A DNA stretch of 64,000 nt from positions 83,295,815-83,359,814 of the forward strand of contig NC_133896.1 in NCBI RefSeq assembly GCF_964199755.1, read 5' to 3'. How positions within the stretch are numbered: position 1 is the first letter of the stretch; the number at the start of each line of letters is the position of its first letter. The notes under the pieces were generated by a model. That model was not told where the DNA came from. It made no database searches and was given only the letters and a program-made list of their open reading frames with translations. Below, piece by piece: positions 25,301-36,359 of this stretch. A program made the translations under genes and the position numbers. The stretch comes from Larus michahellis. Taxonomy: Eukaryota; Chordata; Aves; Charadriiformes; Laridae.

Positions 25301-27385
25301 ACGGTTTACTGCGAAAAGACAAAAAACAATCTACCCATTTCTTCCAACTAGAAAAGGTTTCTGGAGCTTTTTAGCTTGCTTTCTGATCTGACTGCATCAT
25401 CTGAAATCATCTAAGTCTAACCATAGCCTTATTACTTCTACCCAGCAGAAATAATTATTGTAAATTAATTATATACTCTGGCTCCTGCACTCTTATTGTT
25501 GCTGATATACCTTTAAAGTGATGATCAGGAGCAGGCTGGTAGAAGTAGCTGAGAAGGTGATAATAACGTATCCTCCAAGAACTCTTCTACAACTTATAGT
25601 TTTTGCAAGTGTTGCTTCCTTACAGCTGGATTAATAGCTTTGTTTATTGTAGTGTCATTTTTTGAAGGACTACAGATTGGTTGCAATTTATTATTTGTCT
25701 TCGTGAACTTGGATTAAAACCAACAGTGAGGTTATAAACTTGAATGCCAGAAGTATGCTAAGACTAAACTGAACACTCCCTAACACCACTGCAACTAGTA
25801 GAGTCATTTCTCCAGCACTTGGTAACAATTTTAAACAGCATGTCATGAGACATTTGCTTAACTTTGAGATAAGGTAAGGTCTGAATAAACTTTTTGAGGC
25901 TTTGAGGGACGTCTGACAACCTGAAACTCTGTTAATTTCTAAGGCTAATTATACTTTCTTTTTAAATGATTTACACACTTACCAAACTGAATACACAAAA
26001 TCAAAATGACAGCAGCAGCAAGGACTCCAGCAACACCTCGCCATAACCAGATATTTGAGAACAGACCTGAAAAAATGAAATGTCAGGATTTAAAAAAAAA
26101 AGAAAAACAAACCAAAAAACAAACCGCAACCAGCTGACAGGAGAGTAGAGCGCAGGACCCATGAAGCTATTCCAAAAAAAGTCACTCTTCGTGGAAAGCA
26201 GGCTGGGAGCAGAGCTGAAGACTAGGAAGGGTGTGACATTTAGCTTGTCATCACAAAGTTACTTAGCTAACAAGAACTGTGAATTACTCCGAATTTTAAT
26301 TACATCACCCAGAACTTAACCTAAGAATAAGGTAGTTCCCGACACTCCAAAGTGATCGAAAAAGAAAGAAATGAGAATGGAATAAATGAGGGTGAAGACA
26401 GTTAAGTCTGAGGTTGACCTGATGCTTAAACATGGCATGGATAAGAGAAATAAGACAAGTCATCAGCTCTGGAGTCCAAAACTTCTTCTGAGGAATATCC
26501 AGCCTTATCCCACAGCCATAGCTTTTCAGAGTCTCTTTTTCTCCCTGTGTCCCTTCCAGGAGCCGAGCGGTGAGCTGGGTTTGGAGGGGGGAAGGACCAA
26601 CCAACTCTCCACGGCCGTGCCTCGCGTCCAACTTTGCAGGCAGTCGCAGGGGACGCGGTGCCCCTGATGGGGGTGGGGGCAGAGGGAGGGTCCCCTCTCA
26701 CTGGTGGCGACTCTGCTGCCAGCACGGGGCTCTGCCCGGGCAGCCTCCTACCTCCGTGAAGAGCCGCAGCACAGCGATGGGGATATCTAGCCGCCACGCA
26801 CAAGGTGCGTCCCTCCCTACGGGATGCTGCCACGGGGCCGATTCCCAGCCGGCCCCACGCACGCCTCCGTCCACACGATGCCCGACGGCACCTCCGGCTG
26901 TTTCTCGGGTGGCTTTTGCAATCCGGAGCCAGGCGCCGTCCGCCTCCCCGCCAGCCCAGGGCCGCCCCGGCCGGCCGTCGTCCCTCGACGCCGGCACCTC
27001 CATCGGATCGGCCGCTCCACGCCGGGCGGCACCCGCAGCCGTGCCGCAGCCAGGGGGTTTTCCAGCCGCCTGGCGGCTCCCGGGACGCCGCGGGACAGCA
27101 GCCGCCGCGCCCAGCCCCGCTGCCGGCCCGGGCGGACCGGAGCGGCCGGCGTCCCTGCCCCGGCGACGGGGGCTGCGCGGCCACCTCCCCCCCCGGGACG
27201 ACACCCCCGCTGTCCGCCCCTCTCACCGGCGGTGTCTCCCGGCTCCCCGCCCCGGCTGCGGCCACTGGCGCCCCCGCGACGTCCCGCCCCGGCCCCTCTC
27301 CCTTTGCCCCTTCACCTTTGGCGGTCCCCGGCCCCCGCTCCGGGGAGCTGCTGCGGTCCCCGCCACCGCCCCCTCGGCGTCCCAT
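22225..27385 (-). CDS. CLEC2/CD69-like C-type lectin-like membrane protein, whole gene
   Basis: Coding exons on the minus strand: 27316-27385 (tentative), 25983-26066, 25124-25293, 23988-24088 and 22225-22342. Phases 1, 1, 0 and 2 agree at every junction and give about 180 residues, the usual CLEC2 length. It is a type II protein: short tail, one membrane helix, short stalk with two cysteines, then a lectin-like domain with RKCYYLSE, WNSSQ, DPWIGLY, FFWVNGK and CAYLESKG...RKWVCS. The last block closely follows the human CLEC2D pattern CAYL.DKG...ERKWICS. No calcium site is present. CLEC2 proteins act as NKR-P1 ligands and CD69 as an activation antigen; which role this one has cannot be read from sequence. 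It is convergent with the NKG2-like gene 6 kb away. Exon 1 is the weak point. Confidence 0.88.
23988..24088 (-). CDS. CLEC2-like exon 4: WIGL exon
   Basis: 101 bases, phase 0 in, phase 2 out (GAACT|GTAAGT), acceptor TTTATTCCTACAG. Encodes SFMVKITKEDPWIGLYKR and FFWVNGKALDNE. Confidence 0.93.
25124..25293 (-). CDS. CLEC2-like exon 3: lectin-like domain, first part
   Basis: 170 bases, phase 1 in, phase 0 out (GAACTG|GTAAGG). Contains CPSDWLYFQRKCYYLSE and WNSSQSFC, two N-glycosylation sites (NSS, NAS) and ends EDHQEL. The CP-x-DW-x-x-FQRKC opening is typical of CD69 and CLEC2D. Confidence 0.93.
25983..26066 (-). CDS. CLEC2-like exon 2: transmembrane segment
   Basis: 84 bases, phase 1-1, acceptor TTTTTTCAG, donor TTTG|GTAAGT. 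Encodes IWLWRGVAG then an Ala/Val/Ile/Leu-rich helix. Confidence 0.85.
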
Positions 27386-27560
27386 GGGTGCGGAGCGGCT
27401 GCTCCGCCGGGTGAGGAGATCACGGGGACGGAACTGCCGGAGCGCCCGGCCCCGGGGGTAGGCGGGGGACCGGAGGACGGTATCCGCTTTCCCCGGCCCT
27501 GACGGGGGGAAGCGGGGAGGGGCCGCCCCCCGCTATGGGCCATCGTCAGGGTGGGTGGGC
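26570..27560. promoter_or_regulatory. CpG island, probable promoter
   Basis: About 1 kb of very GC-rich, CpG-dense sequence in otherwise AT-rich DNA. It lies just upstream of the CLEC2-like membrane exon, so it is probably that gene's promoter. The palindrome CCCATGGG at 27381-27388 puts an ATG on each strand, so the island could also drive a + strand transcript. Many long frames here in all directions reflect GC bias, not coding. Confidence 0.8.
27316..27385 (-). CDS. Tentative exon 1 of the CLEC2-like gene in the CpG island
   Basis: ATG at 27385, 23 codons rich in Gly and Arg, then AAAG|GTGAAG, a phase-1 donor that joins correctly to the membrane exon. A stronger-looking donor further on (CCG|GTGAGA) is in phase 0 and would run into a stop after joining. 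The peptide is low complexity, so it may instead be 5' leader, with the exon at 30196-30261 or an unseen one supplying the start. Confidence 0.4.
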
Positions 27561-27939
27561 TCGCTGCAAGGGGCGCCGCTTTGTGATAGGAAAAGGAAAT
27601 GGGAAATGGTTAAAGAAGAACTTGGCTCCCACCAGATCTCGCAGCGATTCTCCAGCGCCAGCATGTTTCGGGACTTGGGAGGCACCTAATGTAAAGGCAG
27701 AAGGCTCTTGCTGCCTTTGCATTTAAATGCTGACTACTTAACGCTTCCTCTCTTTGGAAAACCTGGGCAGTGATTTGCCCCACCCACAAAAGCGTAAAGC
27801 CTGATGTTTCCGACTTGCCAGCTGTAGGGATGAAGGTGTTGCAGAAGTTGTAGCGTTGCTTGTAAGACAGCACCATACATATCAGGAGGGTTGACACACG
27901 GTACAGGCGTTTCATCTGGTGTGTTAGACACAATAGCAC

Positions 27940-28336
27940 CTCTCCTATGAAGACAGGCTGAGAGAGTTGGGGTTGTTCAGCCTGGGGAAGAGAAGGCTCT
28001 GGGGAGACCTTATAGCAGCCTTCCAGTACCTAAAGGGGGCCTACAGGAGAGATGGGGAGGGACTCTTCATCAGGGAGTGGAGCGATAGGATGAGGGGTAA
28101 TGGTTTTAAACTGAAGGAGGGGAGATTTAGATTAGATATTAGGAAGAGATTATTTACTGTGAGGGCGGTGAGACACTGTTGCCCAGAGAAGGGTGCTCCA
28201 TCCCTGGAAGTGTTCAAGGCCAGGCTGGATGGGGCTTTGAGCAGCCTGGTCTAGTGGGAGGTGTCCCTGCCCATGGCAGTGGGGTTGGAACTAGATGATC
28301 TTTAAGGTCCCTTTCAAGTGTAACCATTCTATGATA
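27940..28336 (+). repeat. CR1 LINE 3' fragment
   Basis: Near-complete CR1 3' end, from 'gaagacaggctgagagagtt' to 'aaccattctatgat'. It lies between the CpG island and the orphan segment at 28350. Confidence 0.92.
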
Positions 28337-28349
28337 ACAGTTTACTTAC

Positions 28350-28475
28350 AACAGATCTCAGCTGTGTTGCATCTTCAAATAGCCAGAGGAACATGTCTCC
28401 CTTCAAGTCAACATGCAGGCTCTGCGCAAGGCTGACAAGGAATTCAGTAACGGTTTGTCCAAGACAGGCATTTAT
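28350..28475 (-). CDS. Orphan exon-like segment, 42 codons
   Basis: Open in one frame, phase 0-0, between acceptor TTAGGTACAG (or six bases earlier, at 28481) and donor GTT|GTAAGT. Encodes INACLGQTVTEFLVSLAQSL and then a DLKGDMFLWLFEDA stretch with a natural protein composition. It lies upstream of the CpG island on the same strand as the CLEC2-like gene, but its phase does not fit that gene. A CR1 copy abuts its donor side. Family not recognised. Confidence 0.35.
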
Positions 28476-30195
28476 CTGTACCTAAGGAGAAAACCTTAAA
28501 TAGAAAACCATGAGAATAGAGGGTTACACTTTATGCTTTCATTGCAGTCTCTGATTACTTTGATTGCCAATGATTTTGGGCAGTAGTCAACTGCTGAAAA
28601 TTATCTTCAGGTGTTTATATTTACAGGTAATAAAGAACTATATAAACTTTATACTTTCATAAATATAAATCGATTTGCAGTTGATTTTAGCCTTTGTCTG
28701 CAGCAGATGCTCATTTAACCAATGGATTGGTAGAGCTGGACAGCCCAGCATGCCTGGGATGACACTTGAGAAGAAACAGAAAGGTGAAAGGGTGAAGAAG
28801 AATCCAAAAGATACGTGCAAACAAGGCTAAAAGCACAGTGGCTTCAGGTAAGTTAGGGAACTTAAGATTCCTAGGAGAGGGAGAAAGGGAGAGGGAAGAG
28901 GTGATGGGTGCAGAGAACACAAGCCGTAGACCCTTCAAGAGGTTTTGCGAGACCTGAGTCCAGAGGGGCAGAGAATGAGAGTGGGGTGTGGAACAAGGGC
29001 AGTGGAGAGGTTCAATACCTGTGTCAGACAGAGCAGATTTTGCACACAAGGATATAGTGGAATATGAATGTTTGCACAGCTGTTAATCTAAAGACAGGTT
29101 ATTCAGTATTTATTCACTCTGAAGCCCTGCCCGTTACTGAGGTCAAAAATCACATGCTGTGGCTTATAACTGCAGAGCATTCACGGTATTCTTTTCACGC
29201 TTCCTCACCCACTAATACAGAAGATACTTTTGACAGTTGCAGGCCATTCTCCAGGCTGACAAAAACACCTGAGAACCTGTAGCATATTCAGTTGTGAATC
29301 ATCTGATGCTCCAAAACTACTATAGTTATTAACCCCAGATGCTTATAACTGAGACACTCGACCTTTGCTTTCCCTGATGATGTTTGGCTAAGACGCCTCC
29401 AGACTGACGAGTAAGCAGCCTGCTGCTGTTATCGAGGACGCATGATTCGGCAGGCTCCTACCGCCGCAGCTTAATGCTTCAGTGAGGGAGGGCTGCTGCT
29501 GAACTACCAATAGACTAGTCGAGCATTTGCACCGAGTGTTCAGGCTGATCTTGGAGGAGGAGAAGTTTTTATTTTTTGCAGGGAAAAAAATGTCTCCCGT
29601 AAGGCACTGCAAGGGCCATATATTTAATTTTTTTACATGCGTATTTGGTTTCGTGGAATGTTCCCACATTTTATAAAATGAAGACTGAAAAAGAAGATAG
29701 GAATTTCTTCAAGGAAAAAGGCAAAAGACAAAAATACCCTGCAAACTGAATCACTGGAAAATTACTTTAAAATATTGTGATGATGTAGGGAGAAAATGCA
29801 AACATTCTAAGTAAAAAGCATGGCACTTTACAAAAGAAATTGTTTAATTTGGAAAAAAATTGGCTCCTGCAATACTAGGAATCTCATGGGACTGACTCAG
29901 AAAGTTATAGTTGGATTCTGTGATGCCACCTCCTGCTTGCTGCTACCACAAGTAATCTTTGATTACCTTTTATCACCCACTAACCTGCTACCTCTAACTT
30001 TTCTGAAGAACTGCACTCAAGTTATGCAAATCACTGCAGGTCAGAAATTTAAAGGCAGGGTATACCCGTAGGAAACATCTGCGCTGTGGTCAGAGCAGCG
30101 ACCTGCAGAGCTGCTCGAGTTTGACTGCCACTAACCAGCTCCCACGCTGGCAGCGATCTCGCTGCGATTGCACAGAGCGGGGTGGACTAACTTAC

Positions 30196-30261
30196 CTTGC
30201 TTTTGGTTCTTGGTTGACTTTGTCAGTTCATTTCTATGTCCCTCCGCAGTCAATGGAACAA
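30196..30261 (-). CDS. Candidate alternative cytoplasmic exon for the CLEC2-like gene
   Basis: 66 bases between acceptor CACTAACAG and donor CAAG|GTAAGT, phase 1-1, one open frame only: VPLTAEGHRNELTKS then a Lys/Asn/Gln-rich end. It is hydrophilic and basic, as expected next to a type II anchor, and joins in phase to the membrane exon at 26066. No start codon, so it would need a further upstream exon. Could be chance. Confidence 0.3.
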
Positions 30262-31729
30262 CTGTTAGTGAGTTAAAAATCTTTAGTCAGACCTTGAGGC
30301 ATTTGTACCCCAAACAAGACACTGACTTCTGATATTTTAGGGTGCTTTGGAAACTCTTGTAAAGTCTACATATATCAGACAAGTGTTAGTTTCTTAAGGT
30401 CGCACTGAACTGGGCCAATCCATCTATTAGAAGAGAAGCTGAATTAATGTGTTTCTTTTTACATTTTTTAATGCTATTAACTCTCCACCTCTCATGCAGC
30501 AAAAAGCACGGCTTATTTGTAATGTTTTGATTGTGCTCCCCCAAAGCCTCCTGATCTCAATATGCCTCTGTACCATAGGAATCCTGCCAGTAAATAAGAA
30601 TTAGGAAGGTGCTGAAAGATTAGCTTTGTGCTTACTATTCCTGAAGTTTATTTTTCAGTAGTCTTGTATTCAGCTGAACAAAAATACATTTATTTCTTAA
30701 TGGTTACACAATTTTTACTATTCTAGTGCCTATCACTTTTTGCAGGTGACATATTTTCAGGATGATATTGAGAGATTCCTGCAATTCCCAGAGTGAAATC
30801 ATACCACTGGAAAGACAAATGCATTTGCTTATCTTAAAGTTGCAAACGTGTCTGCTGTATAACTTGAAACTAGTCAGATGAGTAGAAATAATACGGGAAA
30901 TATCCATGTTTTAGACAACACAATGGAAGAAGGGTGAATGCAGCAGAAATAACGTTAAGCGGCTTATGGGGTATGGTGTGTGCAGTTTTGAACATTAAAA
31001 AAGTTGGTCTCCTTTAGAAAGTATTTTACAGAGGTATTAGCAGATTGCATTTACTGCAGAAGTTAAGTTAGTGTTTGAAAAGTACTAAGCATTTTATGAA
31101 GTGCTGGGTTAAGAATGCTGCATATGTCAGCCAACGAGGTCTTTTACACCAAAAAAGCTCAGTCATTCAGCTGCAGAAGTCTTGCAAAACATTATTTTGT
31201 AATGTTCTAGAATGGGAGGCACAAGAGAAAGCAACCCAGCTACATTATCAGCTGTGTTTGTATTTTTGGTGAGGCTAGTATTCACTGGGATTGTTATTTA
31301 CTTGTTTGTAGCACTTGTGTGTTGCCATTATGTAGTGGAAGACATAGACCCCATTCTCAAGAACTGACAGCCTTAACGAAAAGGAAATGACCTGGGGGAG
31401 AACAGAAATCAGGAGGGAGAGTTGGAGTACAGAAGAGAAAGCATCACAGCATTATAATGACATGAAAACAATTAACACTAGTAAGCTGAATAAAACAGAT
31501 AAAACTATAAAAATAAGCATGACAGAGAGACTAGGGTGAAAACCTCAGATGTTATAAAGAAGCTTATTTGGGTTTATCTACAGAACCTGATGGTCTGGCC
31601 ACCAATAACGATTAGTGGCTGTACTTCCTGTAAATGTTATCTTCCAGGAAAGTGCAGAATTTCTTTACAGATAGTATGTGATTCAGCATAGAGGAAATAT
31701 AACGTTTAACACCTTGAAAAGTCACTCAC

Positions 31730-31876
31730 CATTTGAAGCCTTTGCAGCCACAAACCAAAGAAGGTTCCAAAAAAGTCCAATTGTAGATTTTGCTAGTTGA
31801 GCCTGGTGTCACTGTGTCCCCTGTACGGGTAGCAAGCATCACTAGTTTCTCCCCAGCACGTCTGCAGGCTGTGCAT
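31730..31876 (-). CDS. Orphan exon-like segment with CxxC and CxC
   Basis: 147 bases, phase 2-2, acceptor GCTTCCTGGTGCAG, donor AAATG|GTGAGT. The open frame starts CTACRRAGEKLVML and ends LVCGCKGFK, so a zinc-ribbon-like fold is conceivable. Its phase does not join directly to the segment at 28350-28475. Not recognised. Confidence 0.25.
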
Positions 31877-33089
31877 CTGCACCAGGAAGCTCTTAGAGGC
31901 CAGAAATGAAATGAGCCCATGCAGCTACATCATCAGCCAGAGCCCCGCATTGCTTCTACTGATAGGTCCATTCTCGACCAAAGAGAACGAAGAAGGGCGC
32001 GCAGCGATCACCTGTGACTTTTGAAGTGGTGAGTCATCCTGACACGGGCTTGACAGAGTTGCTCGACTCGAGTTCCCTGTTCGGCAGCCTGTGCAATTGC
32101 CTCATGGCTGCAGCCGGTGGAGCCAAGCACCTTCCATCAGAGAAATGAATAACATTTGGACTGCTCGAAAAGGTTTCTTTTCCTAATCTGTGCCAGATTA
32201 ACAGTTTTTCTTCACAGCATTGCATGCTGTAGTGCTGAAGGTACTGTAGCAAGAAGTGCTGTTCTCCCTGGTGGACCACAGCAAGGGAAGGATGTTGCAT
32301 GAGAAGTGCAGTGAGAGACCTACATGGGCTAATGGGTCTGCAGAGAGATCAGACCATCTCATGGTATGACGAGTATGTGCTAAAAAGGAAACCAATACGC
32401 CATTGACTTATACGAGCATTGTAATATTGTCAGCACTATCCATCACCATATTCTTTGTGTCCTAGCCTGCTTGCTGTTCTGACAGCAGATCTACTTTGGC
32501 AGCACATCATCACCCAACTGTCCGTCTGTCAGCGAAGTCCTTTTCTTGTGTCGATTCATTTATCATTTAGAATGATATACAAAATTTTCCATGTGCAGTA
32601 CTGCATTAACTTCCTTCTTTTTTTTGACATAAAACGTCACTTGTCACTGTAAGGTCAATTCACGTGTCTTGTGTAGGCATCTGCATTTCTTCATTATCTG
32701 TTGAAGTCCTTGATCACTTAAATAATCCAGGGTAGCCTGAAAATTTTGTTGTGTCAGTACTATCTTCTTCCACCCCGGATAATATTAAATTAATATTAAT
32801 ATTAAATACTTTAGCAACAAAACCAAATTAGGTCTGGTGGTGGATTAGGCATATTTATTACATAAATATTAAAAATCAGAATGAGATGGGGAAAAATAAT
32901 CAGTGTGCATGGCATGTATGAGTACTACTTGACCTATTTCTGTTTAAAATACTTGTGTTCAATGAGTGTGGCTGATGAGATACAGAAAAATGCTGCTGGT
33001 GGTTTGGAAACCAGGCATAGCTAATAAAACTAGAATATCTGCTCCTTTCATACTGAGGTCCTAGGCAAGCCTCTGTAAGGTAAATACCT

Positions 33090-33290
33090 AGAGCAACAGG
33101 TATCTTTGCCAGGAAGAGCTTGCAGTCTAAATAGAAAAGGTCTGCATAAGGCCAAAGACAGAAATGATTGTTATCCTCATTCTGCAGGTGAGAATCGATG
33201 TGCAGAGGGCTACAGTCCTCGTGGCTACACAGGAAATCTAGAGGCAGGAGAAATAAAGAAGACCCAGTCTTGTGCGTCATCCTTCCTGTC
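33090..33290 (+). repeat. Ancient L3/MIR-like repeat
   Basis: 'agagcttgcagtctaaatag', 'gttatcctcattctgcaggt' and 'ggctacacaggaaatctaga' follow, in order, the old amniote repeat blocks known from L3/CR1 3' ends and MIR-type SINEs. The exon-like frame across it is therefore not coding. Confidence 0.5.
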
Positions 33291-33634
33291 ACAAGATAAA
33301 TTTCAATAAACAGATGTCTGAATGAAAAGGAAACTGTAGAACAAGTTACTCAAAGTAGATTTGGTATTGAAGGACTGCAATCTCACGGTCTGCAAAGAAT
33401 TTGAATATTTTTTCCTCTCTTAATATAAAAATGCAGTTTAATGATATTCAAAGTTCTTGGCTTGGGACGTTAAACAAACACTTCTCTAATTTTAATTTCC
33501 TGTCCTTAATTAAATACCTTAATCTTTTTGAGTATTCTAAAACAATCCAAGATGCTATGTTAGACAGCAAGTAAAGAAATGTAACTAAATGACAACAAAC
33601 TGTTCTTCCATCTCTTTCTCTCCTACCGACTTAG

Positions 33635-33875
33635 ACCCACAGAGCACGAGGTGGAAAGCAAACTGTACTGGAATATGGATGATTTCTTTAAATGCGTCAC
33701 TCCTCAGATGCGTGGGAACACCAGCGCAGTGCAGTCTGAAGGGACTGTTTTCAGCGAGCCTGGAGTGAACGCCAGCCCTTCCTCTGTCTCCTCTGCAGCC
33801 AGTGTAGCTAACTGCGTCTCCTGCATCTTTATGGTCTGCAGAAATAAAGCTGCTGAGACACATGCTCCCCTGTAA
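33635..33875 (+). CDS. Orphan terminal or internal exon candidate, 79 codons
   Basis: A long pyrimidine tract and TTAG precede an open frame (phase 2 in) that starts PTEHEVESKLYWNMDDFFKC and ends THAPL with TAA at 33873-33875. A donor-like GTAAGG overlaps the stop, so it could also be an internal phase 2-2 exon ending at 33871. Codon third positions look coding. The C-terminal part is Ser/Ala/Cys-rich. I do not recognise the family and found no partner exon. Confidence 0.4.
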
Positions 33876-35799
33876 GGTCTATGACAGCAATGAGAAATGT
33901 TTGCCAGTCAGCCGGGTAGTGCAAGACAGTATCTCTGCATTGTAAGGACAGAGCAATACTTTTTTTGCTTGTTTGTTTGTTTCCTGTTTTCTCAACTAAA
34001 AAAAATATGGAGGGGGAAGGGATCGAGAAAGGCAAGGCACAGGGCAGCGCGGAGCATGTGCTTGGAGGGGACTCCACTTTGTCCTTCCTTCTTTCTGTGT
34101 CGGTGTTTGTGGGGCATCCCATGGGGTATGATGGAAAGGGGCAGCAGCTCCCCACTCTGTAGGTGACACGCTGGCCAAGGTGACAGCACGCAGTTGCGTC
34201 CCATGACTCTCGCTGTGCAGGGCGGCGGGTGATCACCATGAAGGTGCAGATGGGGATGGAGGCACGGGTTGTGGCACTAGTACGGCAGTTCCTGTGGTTT
34301 TAGTGAGGTTGTGGTGGTGATGGTAGCTTTCCTGCTTCTGCTTCCGCACGTGCAGGGAGGATGGTAGGTACCAGGAAACGAGCTCTCTAGGAGGAGGAGT
34401 GCATGCTTCTGCTCCTGTAGCACTCAGCAGAATTGCCACCTACTGAATTGCAGAAAGTGTGGGGGTCCAGTCCCTCTTCATTTCCTGGCCACTATCTCTA
34501 CTCTTTATTTCCATCCATAGGGGTGGTTTTTCCATCCATAACAAAAATATATGCTGCCTCCTGCCTCAAAAGTGGGGTAGGAGCAAGAACAAAAGAGCAC
34601 ATGGAGAGAAAGCAATTGATTGCAGAAGAAAAAGGGTAAAAACAAAGCGAAGGCAAGGACTGGAAGGTTAAAAATAAGAAACTAGAGGAGAACACCAAGC
34701 AGAGCACCCCACACTGCACGTTTTGGTCCTTGAAACCACCCTAAGAGCCAGCAGACATTGTCCATTGATGCTCTCCCAGAGACAGAATATGGTGAGAGAA
34801 CAGAAACAGGCCTTGCTTTTGTCAGGATCCTGCAACAGCCTTCCTCCTGGAAGGCCACCTTGTCCAGGACAGGAGGAGCTTAGATCCATATTTGTTTCTG
34901 CACAGATTTCCAAGTGCCAATGGTAATGAATGATGCCGTTTTCTGCCAGGGACCAGCAGGGACAAGCCAGCTCATAGCACAAGTGTCCCGTGTCTTCATC
35001 ACCTGCAGAGCTGCTCAGCATAATCTCTTCCTAAGTGCTGATGTTCTCAACTACATTTGCTCCAAACAGCACTGGCTTCTTCTTTGAGAGTTTTCCTCTT
35101 GGCTTTGAGAGCTTTCCTCTTTTTTAACACCTCTCCATTTCAGCGCATCACTTTCCACCAAACTAGAAGCTACCAGCTTTGAAAAGCCTCTCTGAAGCAG
35201 CAGAAGGCTCTGCCAGAAGGTGTTAAATTCTGGACAGTGGTCATGGAAAGGTTGATCTGCAATGTAGAGATGTGGGGCTTGCCCCCCTGCCTGCTGCATG
35301 AGGCATTTGAGTGCCAGCAATCCCCAGCATGGAGGGAGCTGCTGACACTTCCCATCCCGAGTGAACGTAACCCAGGTTTAAAACTAGAGCAGGAGCCTCC
35401 AGGTGCAAAGAAACGACTATAACAGTGAGTGAACAGTAAATACCAATACCACATAGTTTATAAAACATTTCGAAATGCCTGTGCCTTTTACCCTGGCAAA
35501 CCCTGAACAATGCTGCTGCAATTTTTGAGGTCATTTTATATCCTATGGCATTCTGACATAGTATTTCTCAATGAGGAATAATATAATATGTTTCCAATAC
35601 CAAACAACTGTGGAATTGCCACCGCAGACATCACTTTCCAATTACATTAGGGCTCATGCATGAGGAAAAATGTTCTTTTCTGACACTGTGAAGACACACC
35701 TCCAAAGAGATTTTGAGGAGCTGATATTGAGAGCTGGGCCGTGAAGAGGGGTACACACACTATTCTAGCAGCGTGCACTGCATCATTCTTGGAGTACAG

Positions 35800-35912
35800 T
35801 TGTTGCTGTTATTGGTTGTTGCTATAATATTGATTGTTGCTATACAATTATTTTATACAATTGATTGTTGCTATACAGTTGATTGATACTATACTATTGA
35901 ATACTGATAGTA
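35800..35912. repeat. Imperfect short tandem repeat of TTGATTGTTGCTATAC
   Basis: Four to five degraded copies in AT-rich DNA. No gene nearby. Confidence 0.6.
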
Positions 35913-36359
35913 ATTTGTAATAGCTTGAGATATATACGTATATTCGCTTTCTTAACCATAGGTATACTTGCTGGAGGTGGGTTTTTTTTGGTTTGTTTTT
36001 TTTTTTTTTTGTGGTCATTTACTTGCTAGTGGCAATTTGTGTGGTATTTGTGATAATCCGTAATAAAGCAGAGAAAATTAGAGGATAAAAGCCTCCATGT
36101 CCATGTGTATTATGGACTCTTGTGTACTCCTGGTCACGATCTCCACACACCGCTGGGTAGCCCTTTGGGTTGGGACAAAGTGTCAGCTCACAGGTATGTC
36201 AGAATTTACTGAAACTATAAAGGTAAGTCTGTGGTATCTCAAAATCCACACAATAAATATGATGTTATAATGACTGTGATCTGACCCGGCTGAGGGTTTC
36301 TGCCTAGAGGTCTGACTCCTTGCAGAGGGACTGTTTTTAATTGTGGAAGCAGCTTGCTT

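Noticed and set aside
26426-27543. Long open frames of 168-319 codons on both strands
   Set aside because: They lie in the CpG island, where stops are rare by composition; the products are Gly/Pro/Arg/Ala-rich in every frame.
33106-33309. Exon-like frame CAEGYSPRGYTG
   Set aside because: Coincides with an ancient L3/MIR-like repeat.
35237-35422. 61-codon + strand frame with coding-like composition
   Set aside because: No convincing acceptor and donor pair, and no recognisable family; could be an old repeat.
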